NCBI GenBank assembly: GCA_021154985.1
Contig: JAJNQE010000089.1
Coordinates: forward strand, 1-50,147
DNA from: Hydrogenophaga sp.
GTDB taxonomy: Bacteria > Pseudomonadota > Gammaproteobacteria > Burkholderiales > Burkholderiaceae_C
Length of the DNA stretch: 50,147 nt
Direction: 5' to 3'
This document shows positions 17,313 to 24,734 of this stretch, one piece after another; position 1 is the first letter of the stretch, and each line of letters opens with the position of its first letter. The notes beneath the pieces are model-generated. The model was not told the DNA's origin. It ran no database searches and saw nothing but the letters and a program-made list of their open reading frames with translations. The position numbers and the translations under genes are program-made.

Positions 17313-17774
17313 ATGTTCAATGAGCTGATCGTCGCGTCTCAGAGCGTCCAAGCCTTGACCTCGCTTCTGAAGGCCGCGAACTCACTGGCAAATTACAACG
17401 AGATCGTGGCGGCGGTTTCAGACGTCAACGTCAAGCTGATGCAGTCGAACGCTGCAGCACTTGAAGCGCAGCAGACCATGTCTCAACAAAGCGCGCGGAT
17501 CGCTGAACTGGAGAAGCAAGTCGAAGCGTTCGAAGAATGGGGCGAGGAAGCGAAGGCGTATGGAGTTATCGAAGTTGCACGTGGAGTGTTTGCTGCTGTC
17601 CCTCATGAGCGAGCAGGTGACCTTCAAGCGACCCAGAAACTGTGCCTGAATTGTTTCAATCAGCGGACCAAATCCATCCTTCAACAGTCGCACGAGGATC
17701 AGCGGCAGATCGGACTCACATGTCACCGTTGCAGAGCCAAAGTGGTCTTTCGCTATTACGCTGACGTGGTCTGA
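17313..17774 (+). CDS. Unknown coiled-coil, zinc-ribbon protein (island cargo 2)
   Basis: 153 residues, ATG 17313 with ribosome site AAAGAGGAA just upstream. The N-terminal half (about 1-80) is helical with a heptad-like coiled coil (QSARIAELEKQVEAFEEWGE). The C-terminal half has a four-cysteine zinc ribbon: CLNC (111-114) and CHRC (137-140). There is no signal peptide, so it is probably cytosolic. The function is unknown. A zinc ribbon behind a coiled coil suits nucleic-acid or partner binding, but that is inference. It is the second gene of the cargo pair. Confidence 0.75.
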   Translation: MFNELIVASQSVQALTSLLKAANSLANYNEIVAAVSDVNVKLMQSNAAALEAQQTMSQQSARIAELEKQVEAFEEWGEEAKAYGVIEVARGVFAAVPHERAGDLQATQKLCLNCFNQRTKSILQQSHEDQRQIGLTCHRCRAKVVFRYYADVV

Positions 17775-17870
17775 AGTCGTGCCGCTAATTCATCCCCTCG
17801 CGCGCGCATGGTAGTTCTGTCGCGTCTGCGCGAGGTAGTAACCCATTGGGTTTGATGAACCCTAGTGCCG

Positions 17871-17970
17871 GGCATGTGCATCTGTGCACCCCCTATAGGG
17901 TGGTGCACTGCACGCACACTTTTTTGCCTTTTGTGCGCCCAGTGCATGCACATGAATGCACCGCTTGCAC
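17871..17970. repeat. TGCA-rich iteron-like cluster, candidate replication origin of the element
   Basis: Eight TGCA cores lie between 17877 and 17969, most as GTGCA or TGCAC. Within it are a 25-bp near-perfect inverted repeat (17884-17908) with the palindrome CCCTATAGGG at its centre, and the palindrome GTGCATGCAC (17942-17951). It occupies the gap between the convergent 3' ends of cargo 2 and the primase-helicase gene, so it is unlikely to be a promoter for either. A T-run at 17919-17925 could also make the hairpin a weak plus-strand terminator. Confidence 0.5.
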
Positions 17971-17974
17971 ATGA

Positions 17975-19963
17975 CTAGACCCCTGCGGAACCCACAGCGG
18001 TTGCCCTGTCGAACTGCAAAACAGGGAAAAGGTTGCCCGGGTAGATGACCCCCTCAACGCTGGTCAGCGTTCCTGCATCGATGAGACGATCGACGCTGCG
18101 CGTGACGGTGGTTCGATTGAACTCAAGTTCCAAGCTCTTCACTAGGTCCTTTCTCATGACCCCGTTTGGATGCCCTCGCATGACTCTGACCACCGCCAGC
18201 GCTCCATCCGGCAGGGGTTTGCCTTGCTGTTTCGTTGGGGCTGCAGTAGGTTGCACAACACACGAGGTGACCGGCGACCCCCACTTGCTTTGACCTAGCG
18301 TGAGGGTCTGCAGCCTAAACCCGCAGCGCTGTCCCTTGGTGGGCAGGTCCCGCTGCTTGGTGACCTCGAAGCACCTTCCGGCAGGCGTGTCCGTCACCTC
18401 AATCTCGGTGTCCACCGCCGCACGGATTCCGGACCATCCCCGCGCACCCTTGCTCTGGTCTTTTCCGCCGTGGTGGATCAGTGCGACATGTGCCCGGCAC
18501 TCGGTGCGAAGACGGTCAATGCGGCGCACCACCAAGCCCATGTCTTGGCCTGCGTTTTCATTGGCGCCGGCACTCAGCCGCGCGAGAGTGTCGCCGATGA
18601 TGAGTCTGCATCGCTGGCCGGTTTGTTCCTCCAGGTCCCTCACCACTCGGACGATGGCGTCCGTGTCCGTGTCCCCGTCGAAAAGATCAATCGGGTCCTG
18701 CACGATGGCGAAATGGGGCACCCGCACGCCGTGGTGTTGCTGATAGGCCTGCACCCGGCTGCGCACCGATGATGGGCTCTCAGCCGCCAGATAGACCACG
18801 AGGCCCGGCTCCGTTTGTCTCCCCATCCAAGGAACGCCGCGAGCCACTGCACAAGCCGCATCGAGCAGCACGAAAGTCTTTCCCGCGTTGCTGTCGCCGT
18901 ACCATAGGGAGCAGTCCCCCACGGTCAGCAGTCCTTGGATCAGTTCATCAGGCGGCTGGAAAGCCTCGGGAAGGGCATCGGCGAAGACGATCGACAGTGC
19001 ATGCGGTGGTGGTTCATTCGACGGCGCCGCGGCGCTGGCGGTGAACATCTCCGAAACGTCAAGCTGTGGCCGAGTCCAACCGTAGCGCTGCGCCAGATGG
19101 AAGATTGACGCCGGACCCACGGCGTTCTCTTTGTCACTTTGGAAGCTGCCCCATTGCTGTGCGACTGCCTTGTCGCCGGGGTACTTGGTCGGATCGCAAG
19201 CGCTCCAGGCGCGCCACATCTCATGGGCTCGTTCTACCTGTCCGGATGCTTCGCCTTGGGCCTTCAACGCGAATCCAGTGCGGACCCACTCATCTCGGGA
19301 GCACGATGGGGGTATGGCACTAAGCGCACTGCTCAGGTCGTTCCAGTCTGCAGCGGCTATCCCAACGCGTGCCGCCGAGTGCGACACCACGGGCGAGTTT
19401 GTGCGACGGCGTAGCGGCTCGATACGCGCACGAACGAAACCGGCAAGGCATACCGGCTCGCCGTGGCCTTCATCACCGGTAACGGTGAAAAAACGTCGCC
19501 CGCTGTACGCTTCGACGCCTGACCCGTCCGCGCCCATGTTGTCGATGCGTTCGCCGCGGCCGATGGCGTGCCATCCCTTTCCGCTGGGGCTGCGCTCCAC
19601 ATAGCCGGGCAGATCGGGCACGAGGTGAGCCAATCCATTGGTATCCACTTTGTCGAGGTCAATTCCTTGCCATCCGTCACCCAGTGCAAAGCCTACGCCA
19701 TCGAACCTCCCCACCTGCAGCGCTGCGATTGCCTGCTCAAAGGTTCCCATGTGTTCTAGGTCCTCTGGCGAGTCGAGAGTCCCGGAACGTGGAGCACCCG
19801 AAACATAGAAAGGCTTTTTTGCACGGTGCAGCAGCCAGCGCTTTGCGCTTCTCATCTCTTTCGGGACATTGCGCATGAGGCGTTGCGCGAGCGTGGTCTC
19901 GAATGGGGCACCTGAAAGCCACAGGGGCAGCGCGGTTGTCGAGTCTGAGGAATGGGCGTTCAT
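17975..19963 (-). CDS. Prim-Pol / RepA-like primase-helicase of the element
   Basis: 662 residues. The N-terminal Prim-Pol-like part (about 40-170) has the metal-binding GIDLD (Asp102/Asp104) and the SPSGKGWH nucleotide motif (125-132). A PriCT-2-type middle domain (about 205-295, DEWVRTGFALKAQG and YPGDKAVAQQWGSF) follows. The RecA-like hexameric helicase domain has Walker A GDSNAGKT (356-363), Walker B LIIGD (454-458) and HHGGKD (497-502). The C-terminal part, about 590-645, looks like a winged helix. It should initiate and unwind the element's own replication. Its ATG overlaps the upstream stop by 4 bases (ATGA). Confidence 0.88.
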   Translation of the reverse strand: MNAHSSDSTTALPLWLSGAPFETTLAQRLMRNVPKEMRSAKRWLLHRAKKPFYVSGAPRSGTLDSPEDLEHMGTFEQAIAALQVGRFDGVGFALGDGWQGIDLDKVDTNGLAHLVPDLPGYVERSPSGKGWHAIGRGERIDNMGADGSGVEAYSGRRFFTVTGDEGHGEPVCLAGFVRARIEPLRRRTNSPVVSHSAARVGIAAADWNDLSSALSAIPPSCSRDEWVRTGFALKAQGEASGQVERAHEMWRAWSACDPTKYPGDKAVAQQWGSFQSDKENAVGPASIFHLAQRYGWTRPQLDVSEMFTASAAAPSNEPPPHALSIVFADALPEAFQPPDELIQGLLTVGDCSLWYGDSNAGKTFVLLDAACAVARGVPWMGRQTEPGLVVYLAAESPSSVRSRVQAYQQHHGVRVPHFAIVQDPIDLFDGDTDTDAIVRVVRDLEEQTGQRCRLIIGDTLARLSAGANENAGQDMGLVVRRIDRLRTECRAHVALIHHGGKDQSKGARGWSGIRAAVDTEIEVTDTPAGRCFEVTKQRDLPTKGQRCGFRLQTLTLGQSKWGSPVTSCVVQPTAAPTKQQGKPLPDGALAVVRVMRGHPNGVMRKDLVKSLELEFNRTTVTRSVDRLIDAGTLTSVEGVIYPGNLFPVLQFDRATAVGSAGV

Positions 19964-20667
19964 CGTTCACCGCCTTCCACCAGCGCACTGAGGCGCCGAA
20001 TCGCCGCCTCTGCGTTTCTCCCTACGGGTCTTGGGAACCCCAAAGCCCTCATGCTCAGGTAGAGGCGTGCGGCGTACTCGTCTCGCGCTGAAATGTCGCG
20101 CGGATCGAGAACCCTCTCGCACCCCTCTGGCCCGTCCAACAAGAAACGACCCTCGATGAGGTAGCGACGATCAATGCCCGATTCTTCGAGCAGGTGCTCG
20201 CGCTGCATGGCGCGGTCCAGTGAAGCGTGGTGCTTGGCATATCCGACCAAGGTGCCCGGTACAGTTGTCCAGTAGGCCTTTCCCATTCTTCCTTGAACCG
20301 TAGTCAATTCAAACGCCATGCGCTCTAAGCGATCTCGGAATCGGTTTGCCCCAGGGCTCGTGTAGCAGCGTTGCCCTCTGCGTTCGGTCTTTTTGAGGCA
20401 ATGGGAGGCAAGGCGTTGAACGGCAGTGCGGGACCTCGCGCCGCGCAGTTCGCGCTCAAGCTCAGCATGGCGCTCGGCCCTTTTGAACGCGTCCCACTCG
20501 GCCCACTCCGCTGGGGAAGCATGCAGGGCAGGACAGTCGAGCGCGCGGTTTACAGAGGCGTTCCTATGTGGCACATTGAGGGTGCTTCGTGCTTTGGTAT
20601 TTGCGCTCGGCCCGGTTGCCCCCGGGCCGTTCGCTTTTCTGGGGTCTGTTCGTCGATGGTCGGTCAT
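19960..20667 (-). CDS. Unknown basic protein of the element replication operon
   Basis: 235 residues, rich in Arg, with a disordered-looking first 30 residues and helical segments (AEWDAFKRAERHAELERELR). No family was recognised. It is linked to both neighbours by 4-base ATGA overlaps (20664-20667 with the AlpA-like gene, 19960-19963 with the primase-helicase). It is therefore almost certainly co-translated with replication functions. A role as replication accessory or regulator is inference from position only. Confidence 0.75.
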   Translation of the reverse strand: MTDHRRTDPRKANGPGATGPSANTKARSTLNVPHRNASVNRALDCPALHASPAEWAEWDAFKRAERHAELERELRGARSRTAVQRLASHCLKKTERRGQRCYTSPGANRFRDRLERMAFELTTVQGRMGKAYWTTVPGTLVGYAKHHASLDRAMQREHLLEESGIDRRYLIEGRFLLDGPEGCERVLDPRDISARDEYAARLYLSMRALGFPRPVGRNAEAAIRRLSALVEGGER

Positions 20668-20873
20668 TGCACGACCCCCAGGACGCGGCGCAGGTCAGCC
20701 ACAGGCCAGGCGAGGCGGCCATTCACGCGGATCGGGCGCACTGGACCATGCTCCCGACATGCCCACTCTCGAAGAGTCTGCGGCCGGCGGTTAAGGTAGT
20801 GGGCTGCGGCAGCAGTGTCCACAGCAGGGCGGGTGATCTGTTCCAGCGGCTGGAACTGTGTATCGGTCTTCAT
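20664..20873 (-). CDS. AlpA-like HTH regulator/excisionase
   Basis: 69 residues from the ATG at 20873, which has AAAGGG about 10 bases upstream; a TTG at 20903 is a weaker alternative. The sequence has a MerR/Xis-type winged HTH (VDTAAAAHYLNRRPQTLREW) and the helical C-end typical of AlpA. AlpA proteins activate integrase or act as directionality factors in P4-like elements and phage-inducible islands. First gene of the minus-strand replication operon, with repeated GGTGCTAC sites upstream. Confidence 0.8.
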   Translation of the reverse strand: MKTDTQFQPLEQITRPAVDTAAAAHYLNRRPQTLREWACREHGPVRPIRVNGRLAWPVADLRRVLGVVQ

Positions 20874-21010
20874 TGGGTGGCACCCTTTGTGATTGAGGAA
20901 CAAGACCTCAATGTGTGGGTGCTACCAGTAGCAGGGGAAGTTAGTGGCGAGGCCTCAGGCATGGCCTGCTATTCACGCGCGAGGGTGCTACTCGTCGGAC
21001 GGTAGCACCT
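20874..21010 (-). promoter_or_regulatory. Control region of the alpA-primase operon with three GGTGCTAC boxes
   Basis: GGTGCTAC occurs at 20918-20925 and 20984-20991, and inverted at 21002-21009. The last two form a stem with a 10-nt loop right after the stop codon of the HTH gene. They may be operators for the AlpA-like or HTH protein, or a transcription end for the integrase operon. Confidence 0.45.
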
Positions 21011-21640
21011 TCATTTGGCACTCGGCCAGGGGAGCTTAATTGCTGGCGTGACGCAGCGCTTTTGGACGGTTCGCCGAGACACTCCCAAGTGTTTTGCCAC
21101 CGCCACCTGAGTACACCCCTCGCTGAGCATGCGCTTGCCTTCTGCGATTTGTTCCGCATTTAGCGCTTTCGGGGCCGGGGAAGAGGATGCAATCCCGAGC
21201 ACCTTTTCAGAGTACGTGAACCCACTCGGCATCAGCCATGCGTCGAGGTCTGAAACCTTCACCAAATCAAGGTCGCACACCTGCCGGTTCGGGTCGAGGC
21301 GTTGGCGCATTCCGCTGGGTCCGAACGCTTCTGATCCCTTCAGCCTTTGCCGCTCTTCGGAGGTCGGCACTTCAATTGGGAGTCGTGTTCCCCCGTCGTA
21401 GGCAGCCAGTGCTCCGCTCGCCCATGCTTCACACATTCTGAGGTGGTAGGCCTTGCGCTTGCTGTCATCCCCGTCGCTAAGCCTTGTGGCAGCGTCTTGC
21501 ATGGCCACAAATCCAGCGGACTCGTGAGCCGCTAGGCGCGCGTTCAAGGACTGAAAAAACCCGGCGGGTCGATGTTTGCTGCGCTCCGAATGATTTTCGG
21601 CCATTGCTTCAGCTTGAACAGGTGTTAGGTTGGTTTTCAT
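21011..21640 (-). CDS. HTH protein encoded behind the integrase
   Basis: 209 residues. The C-terminus contains a resolvase-type HTH (LNAEQIAEGKRMLSEG, then VAVAKHLGVSRRTVQKRC, about 155-195). The N-terminal 120 residues resemble no family I know and contain KRKAYHLRMCEAWASGALAAY. There are no catalytic serine-recombinase motifs, so it is a DNA-binding protein rather than a resolvase. Its ATG lies one base after the integrase stop (TGA-A-ATG), so it is translationally coupled to it. Likely the element's repressor or excision regulator (inference). Confidence 0.75.
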   Translation of the reverse strand: MKTNLTPVQAEAMAENHSERSKHRPAGFFQSLNARLAAHESAGFVAMQDAATRLSDGDDSKRKAYHLRMCEAWASGALAAYDGGTRLPIEVPTSEERQRLKGSEAFGPSGMRQRLDPNRQVCDLDLVKVSDLDAWLMPSGFTYSEKVLGIASSSPAPKALNAEQIAEGKRMLSEGCTQVAVAKHLGVSRRTVQKRCVTPAIKLPWPSAK

Positions 21641-21641
21641 T

Positions 21642-23075
21642 TCAGGCCACCAGTTGAAGGGCTGCGGGTTCGGTCTTCGCCTTCGCCTCGAACTTCAACC
21701 CAGCTTGCGCAAGCACCCATGTTTCGATCCGCTCATGGTGCAGGCGCAGCAGGTCGAGGGGGCGACGCTTGTAATGCTTTTCTGCCGTCGCGCTGGGCTT
21801 GTGCCCTTGAATCTGTGCGACGACCCCAGCGGGAATTTCGAGCCACTCGGTGAGGCTGGCGAACGAGCGGCGCAGCCCGTGCAGCGTGAGTCCCTCAAGG
21901 CCCGCGGCTTTGCATGCACGGGTGTGCGGCGTGTTGGGTTCCGAGATTCGCCCATCGGCGCTGCGGTTGACCACCGGGGCCAACGGTGCCGCTTCGCCCT
22001 TGCGAGCGCTCTTCGTGGCCCTGCGCTTGATGTTGTGCTCGCTCATGTCGAGGGCGTAGGCGCTCGAAAAAACCCACTCATTGCGACGGGGCAAGGCGCA
22101 GAGCAGGTGCTCGACGTAGGGGGTGAGCGGTATCTCTCGCGTCCCTTCGATCTTGTCCCGAATGCTGATGCCCTTCCACTGGAGGTTCACGTCTTCCCAT
22201 CGCATCGAGAGAACTTCCCCGGGCCTTGCGCCAGTGAGCAGCATCACCTGCAGCGCGGCGGCAATGCAGGGGTTCTGAATCTTGCTGACCTGCGTGAACC
22301 ATGCGGGCAACTGCTCGCGGGTCAGCACATCAGACTTCACCCCCGGACGGCCCAGCGCCTCGCGGGTCTTTCGCGTCTTGGCGGGATTCTGCTGGGGCAG
22401 GATGGCTGCGTACTGGGGGTGCTCGCCGCACCAAGTAAGGAACACCGTGAGCAGGCGCCATGCGAGTCGTGCAGATGATGCGCGGACCTTCCCCTCTGCT
22501 GCGGCCCAACGCTCAATCGTGGCGCTGTCGAGCTCGCTCAGCTTGAGGCGCATCAAGGGGGCGAGAGGGCCGGGTTTCGTCTTCACTCCCTTTTTGGCTC
22601 CGCGCCGCTTGGACTGCTCCCCACCGGGGCGCGCCTTGTCGAGGTGGTCACGGTAGTGCAGGGCGCCCCAGAGCGGTTGCCGCTCGATCAGGTAGGCGTC
22701 CCACGCCTCCCCCACGGTAAGCCCCCCTGCGAGCGCATCAGCGGCTTCTGTGACCTGTTCAGCGACCCTCTGGGCCTCCTGCTCACGCTCCACCTCTCGC
22801 GGGTCGGTGCCAGCATCGAGCGCCACCGCAAGCCGTCGAGCCTCTGCCCGGGCCTGCTCGATACCCCATGCCTTCACCTCTCCGATGGTGCGCCGGATGG
22901 TCTGACCTCTGAGCCGCCCCTCGAATGCATAGGTCTTGCGCCCGGTCGGAGTGACCCGCAGAAGCAGGCCGGGTGCATCGGAGTCCCACAGGAAAGCTTG
23001 AGACTTGCCAGGGGGGCATGTGAAGCCCTCGACTCGGCCGGCGGTGAGGCGGGTTCTGCTCTTCGTTGAGGTCAT
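21642..23075 (-). CDS. int: P4-type tyrosine site-specific integrase
   Basis: 477 residues. An N-terminal arm-binding DUF4102 domain (about 20-95, AFLWDSDAPGLLLRVTPTG, KTYAFEGRLRGQ), a core-binding domain (about 120-225) and a catalytic domain follow in order. Catalytic residues seen: Arg284 (TGARPGE), His399 and Arg402 (LHGLRRSF), His425 (GHKP) and nucleophile Tyr435 (AEKHYKRR). It should recombine the 50-bp att repeat in tRNA-His. The ATG at 23075 is chosen for its GGAAG site and family alignment; the longer frame from 23144 would run through the 22-bp repeat. Adjacent to attR, transcribed away from it. Confidence 0.93.
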   Translation of the reverse strand: MTSTKSRTRLTAGRVEGFTCPPGKSQAFLWDSDAPGLLLRVTPTGRKTYAFEGRLRGQTIRRTIGEVKAWGIEQARAEARRLAVALDAGTDPREVEREQEAQRVAEQVTEAADALAGGLTVGEAWDAYLIERQPLWGALHYRDHLDKARPGGEQSKRRGAKKGVKTKPGPLAPLMRLKLSELDSATIERWAAAEGKVRASSARLAWRLLTVFLTWCGEHPQYAAILPQQNPAKTRKTREALGRPGVKSDVLTREQLPAWFTQVSKIQNPCIAAALQVMLLTGARPGEVLSMRWEDVNLQWKGISIRDKIEGTREIPLTPYVEHLLCALPRRNEWVFSSAYALDMSEHNIKRRATKSARKGEAAPLAPVVNRSADGRISEPNTPHTRACKAAGLEGLTLHGLRRSFASLTEWLEIPAGVVAQIQGHKPSATAEKHYKRRPLDLLRLHHERIETWVLAQAGLKFEAKAKTEPAALQLVA

Positions 23076-23087
23076 GGGGCTTCCGAT

Positions 23088-23109
23088 CTGTAGGCAATCT
23101 GTAGGCAGA
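23088..23109 (+). repeat. Right 22-bp repeat, candidate integrase arm site overlapping int leader
   Basis: Identical to 16475-16496. It lies 12 bases upstream of the integrase start codon and 114 bp inside attR, so integrase bound here could also control its own expression. Confidence 0.6.
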
Positions 23110-23223
23110 TTCGACCGAAACAGCCGAATCGCAATCAACACCAAGATGACCCAATGGGTTTATAAGTTGTTGATTTACATAGATTCTATCGACAGACTTC
23201 AACGGAGGCAAATACTAGTTTTG

Positions 23224-23273
23224 CAGGATTGTGATTCCTGTTGTCGTGGGTTCGAGCCCCATCAGCCACCCCA
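23224..23273 (+). repeat. attR: 50-bp direct repeat of the tRNA-His 3' end
   Basis: Perfect copy of 16367-16416. Only the 3' part of a tRNA is present, with no acceptor 5' strand or D-arm, so it is an attachment site and not a second tRNA gene. Confidence 0.93.
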
Positions 23274-23281
23274 AAAAACAC

Positions 23282-23315
23282 AAAAACCCGTTGTCCAAAA
23301 GACAACGGGTTTTTT
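23282..23315 (+). terminator. Original chromosomal terminator of tRNA-His
   Basis: 14-bp perfect arms (23282-23295 and 23301-23314) around CAAAA, followed by T. Before integration it lay 8 bp beyond the tRNA; it now sits beyond attR. Confidence 0.88.
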
Positions 23316-23405
23316 CTTGGCTGGTCGCAGGCGCTTCCTGCGGAACGCTTGTTTGCGACGAACGCTGCGCGGGACAGTGCCGCTCACCTGGCGTTCGTCT
23401 CAGAT

Positions 23406-24734
23406 TCAGATGAGTGCCAGCGCCATCACCGGGAAGATCGCAATCAGCAGCAGCACGACCAGCATCACGCCCACATAGGGCAGGGTGCCGGCAAAGATGC
23501 TTTCGACCGACACCTTGGGGTCGTTCAGCGTGGACTTCACCGTGAACACCGAAATGCCGAAGGGCGGGGTGAGCAGCCCGATCTCCACCGCGATGACGGT
23601 GATGATGCCGAAGTGGATCAGGTTGAAATCGAGCGCAGCGGCAATGGGCACGGCCACCGGCGTCATGATCAGCAGGATGGAGCTGGAGTCCAGGATCATG
23701 CCCAGCAGCAGCAGGATCACCACGTACAGGAACAGGAAGCCGTAGGGGCCCAGGCCGGCGTCCTGCACCAGGTCGCTGATGGCCATGGGCACACCGGCCA
23801 CCGACAGCATGCGGCTGTAAAAGCCCGCGGCCACCAGCAGGATCAGGATGCCGACCGACACTGCGCCGGTTTCGGTGAGCACGCGCCAGAGGTTGCCGCC
23901 GCCCAGCTTGCGCCGCAGGACGGCAATGACAAATGCCCCGAAGGCGCCCACGCCACCGGCTTCGGTGGGCGTGAAGAAGCCCGAATACAGACCGCCCAGC
24001 ACCAGCGCCACCAGTGCTGCGATGGGCACCAGCTTGCCCAGCATCTCGGTGGTGGAGAGCAGGCGCGCGGTGCTGCGCTCGGCGGCCAGCTCGGCCTGGC
24101 GTTTGAGGTCAAACACCAGACCAGGCGTGAAGCGGGCCATCAGCATGATCATGGCGGCGAAAGCCGCAGCCATGGCGAAGCCGGGGATGATGCCGGCGAT
24201 GAACAGGGTGCCGATGGACTGCTCGGCGAGCACGCCGTAGATGATGAGCAGCAGGCTGGGCGGGATCATCATGCCCAGCACCGAGCTGCCGGCCACCGTG
24301 CCGGCGGCGAAGTTGGCGCGGTAGCCGTGGCTCACCATTTCGGGCACGGCCACCCGGGTGAACACCGCGGCCGATGCAATGGACACGCCTGTGACCGCAG
24401 CAAACACCGTGTTGGCCGCCACGGTGGCCACACCCAGACCGCCGCGCAGGCGCCGCAGCAGCGTCTCGGCCACGTCGAAGGTGTCCTTGCCGACGTTGGA
24501 TATCGAGACCAGCAGCCCCATCAACACAAAGAGCGGGATGGTGGCAAAGATGTAGTCGGCCACGCCGTTGTAGGCCGAGAGGTACATGAGCCGCATGGCC
24601 ATGTCCACGTCTTCGCGGATCAGCCAGATGCCGGCGAAAGCGACCGCTGTCAGCGCCACAGCGATGTGCAGACCGATCAGCACTAAGAACACCAGAGCTC
24701 CAATGAGGAGCCCACCCAGGGCCAGTTCGCTCAT
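23406..24734 (-). CDS. TRAP transporter large permease (DctM)
   Basis: 442-residue inner-membrane protein of a tripartite ATP-independent periplasmic transporter, which moves an organic anion with sodium. About 12 hydrophobic segments are visible. The DctM landmarks include ATIPLFVLMGLLVS and GTVAGSSVLGMMIPPSLLL. Its ATG overlaps the stop of the small-permease gene by 4 bases. It is the last gene of the dctP-dctQ-dctM operon that diverges, across the TetR gene, from the molybdenum hydroxylase cluster, so substrate uptake for that enzyme is plausible. Confidence 0.92.
   Translation of the reverse strand: MSELALGGLLIGALVFLVLIGLHIAVALTAVAFAGIWLIREDVDMAMRLMYLSAYNGVADYIFATIPLFVLMGLLVSISNVGKDTFDVAETLLRRLRGGLGVATVAANTVFAAVTGVSIASAAVFTRVAVPEMVSHGYRANFAAGTVAGSSVLGMMIPPSLLLIIYGVLAEQSIGTLFIAGIIPGFAMAAAFAAMIMLMARFTPGLVFDLKRQAELAAERSTARLLSTTEMLGKLVPIAALVALVLGGLYSGFFTPTEAGGVGAFGAFVIAVLRRKLGGGNLWRVLTETGAVSVGILILLVAAGFYSRMLSVAGVPMAISDLVQDAGLGPYGFLFLYVVILLLLGMILDSSSILLIMTPVAVPIAAALDFNLIHFGIITVIAVEIGLLTPPFGISVFTVKSTLNDPKVSVESIFAGTLPYVGVMLVVLLLIAIFPVMALALI

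Larger units (their letters stand above)
16367..23273. mobile_element. Integrated satellite-like genomic island in tRNA-His
   Basis: 6857-bp repeat-to-repeat element. The evidence is a perfect 50-bp direct repeat of the tRNA-His 3' end at both borders, a tyrosine integrase next to the right border, and visibly less GC-rich genes than the flanks. Minus-strand order from the right is integrase, HTH protein, AlpA-like regulator, unknown 235-residue protein, and primase-helicase; two cargo genes on the plus strand occupy the left end. Int, AlpA and primase-helicase form the replication/control core known from Gram-negative phage-inducible chromosomal islands. No capsid, terminase, portal, relaxase or conjugation gene is present. 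It appears intact. Confidence 0.88.

Noticed and set aside
21011..21640. Serine resolvase
   Set aside because: Only the C-terminal HTH resembles resolvases; the catalytic serine domain is missing.
23224..23273. Second tRNA-His gene
   Set aside because: Only the 3' half of a tRNA is present; it is the attachment repeat.
16367..23273. Complete prophage or conjugative element
   Set aside because: No structural, lysis, terminase, relaxase or mating-pair gene is present, and it is too small.
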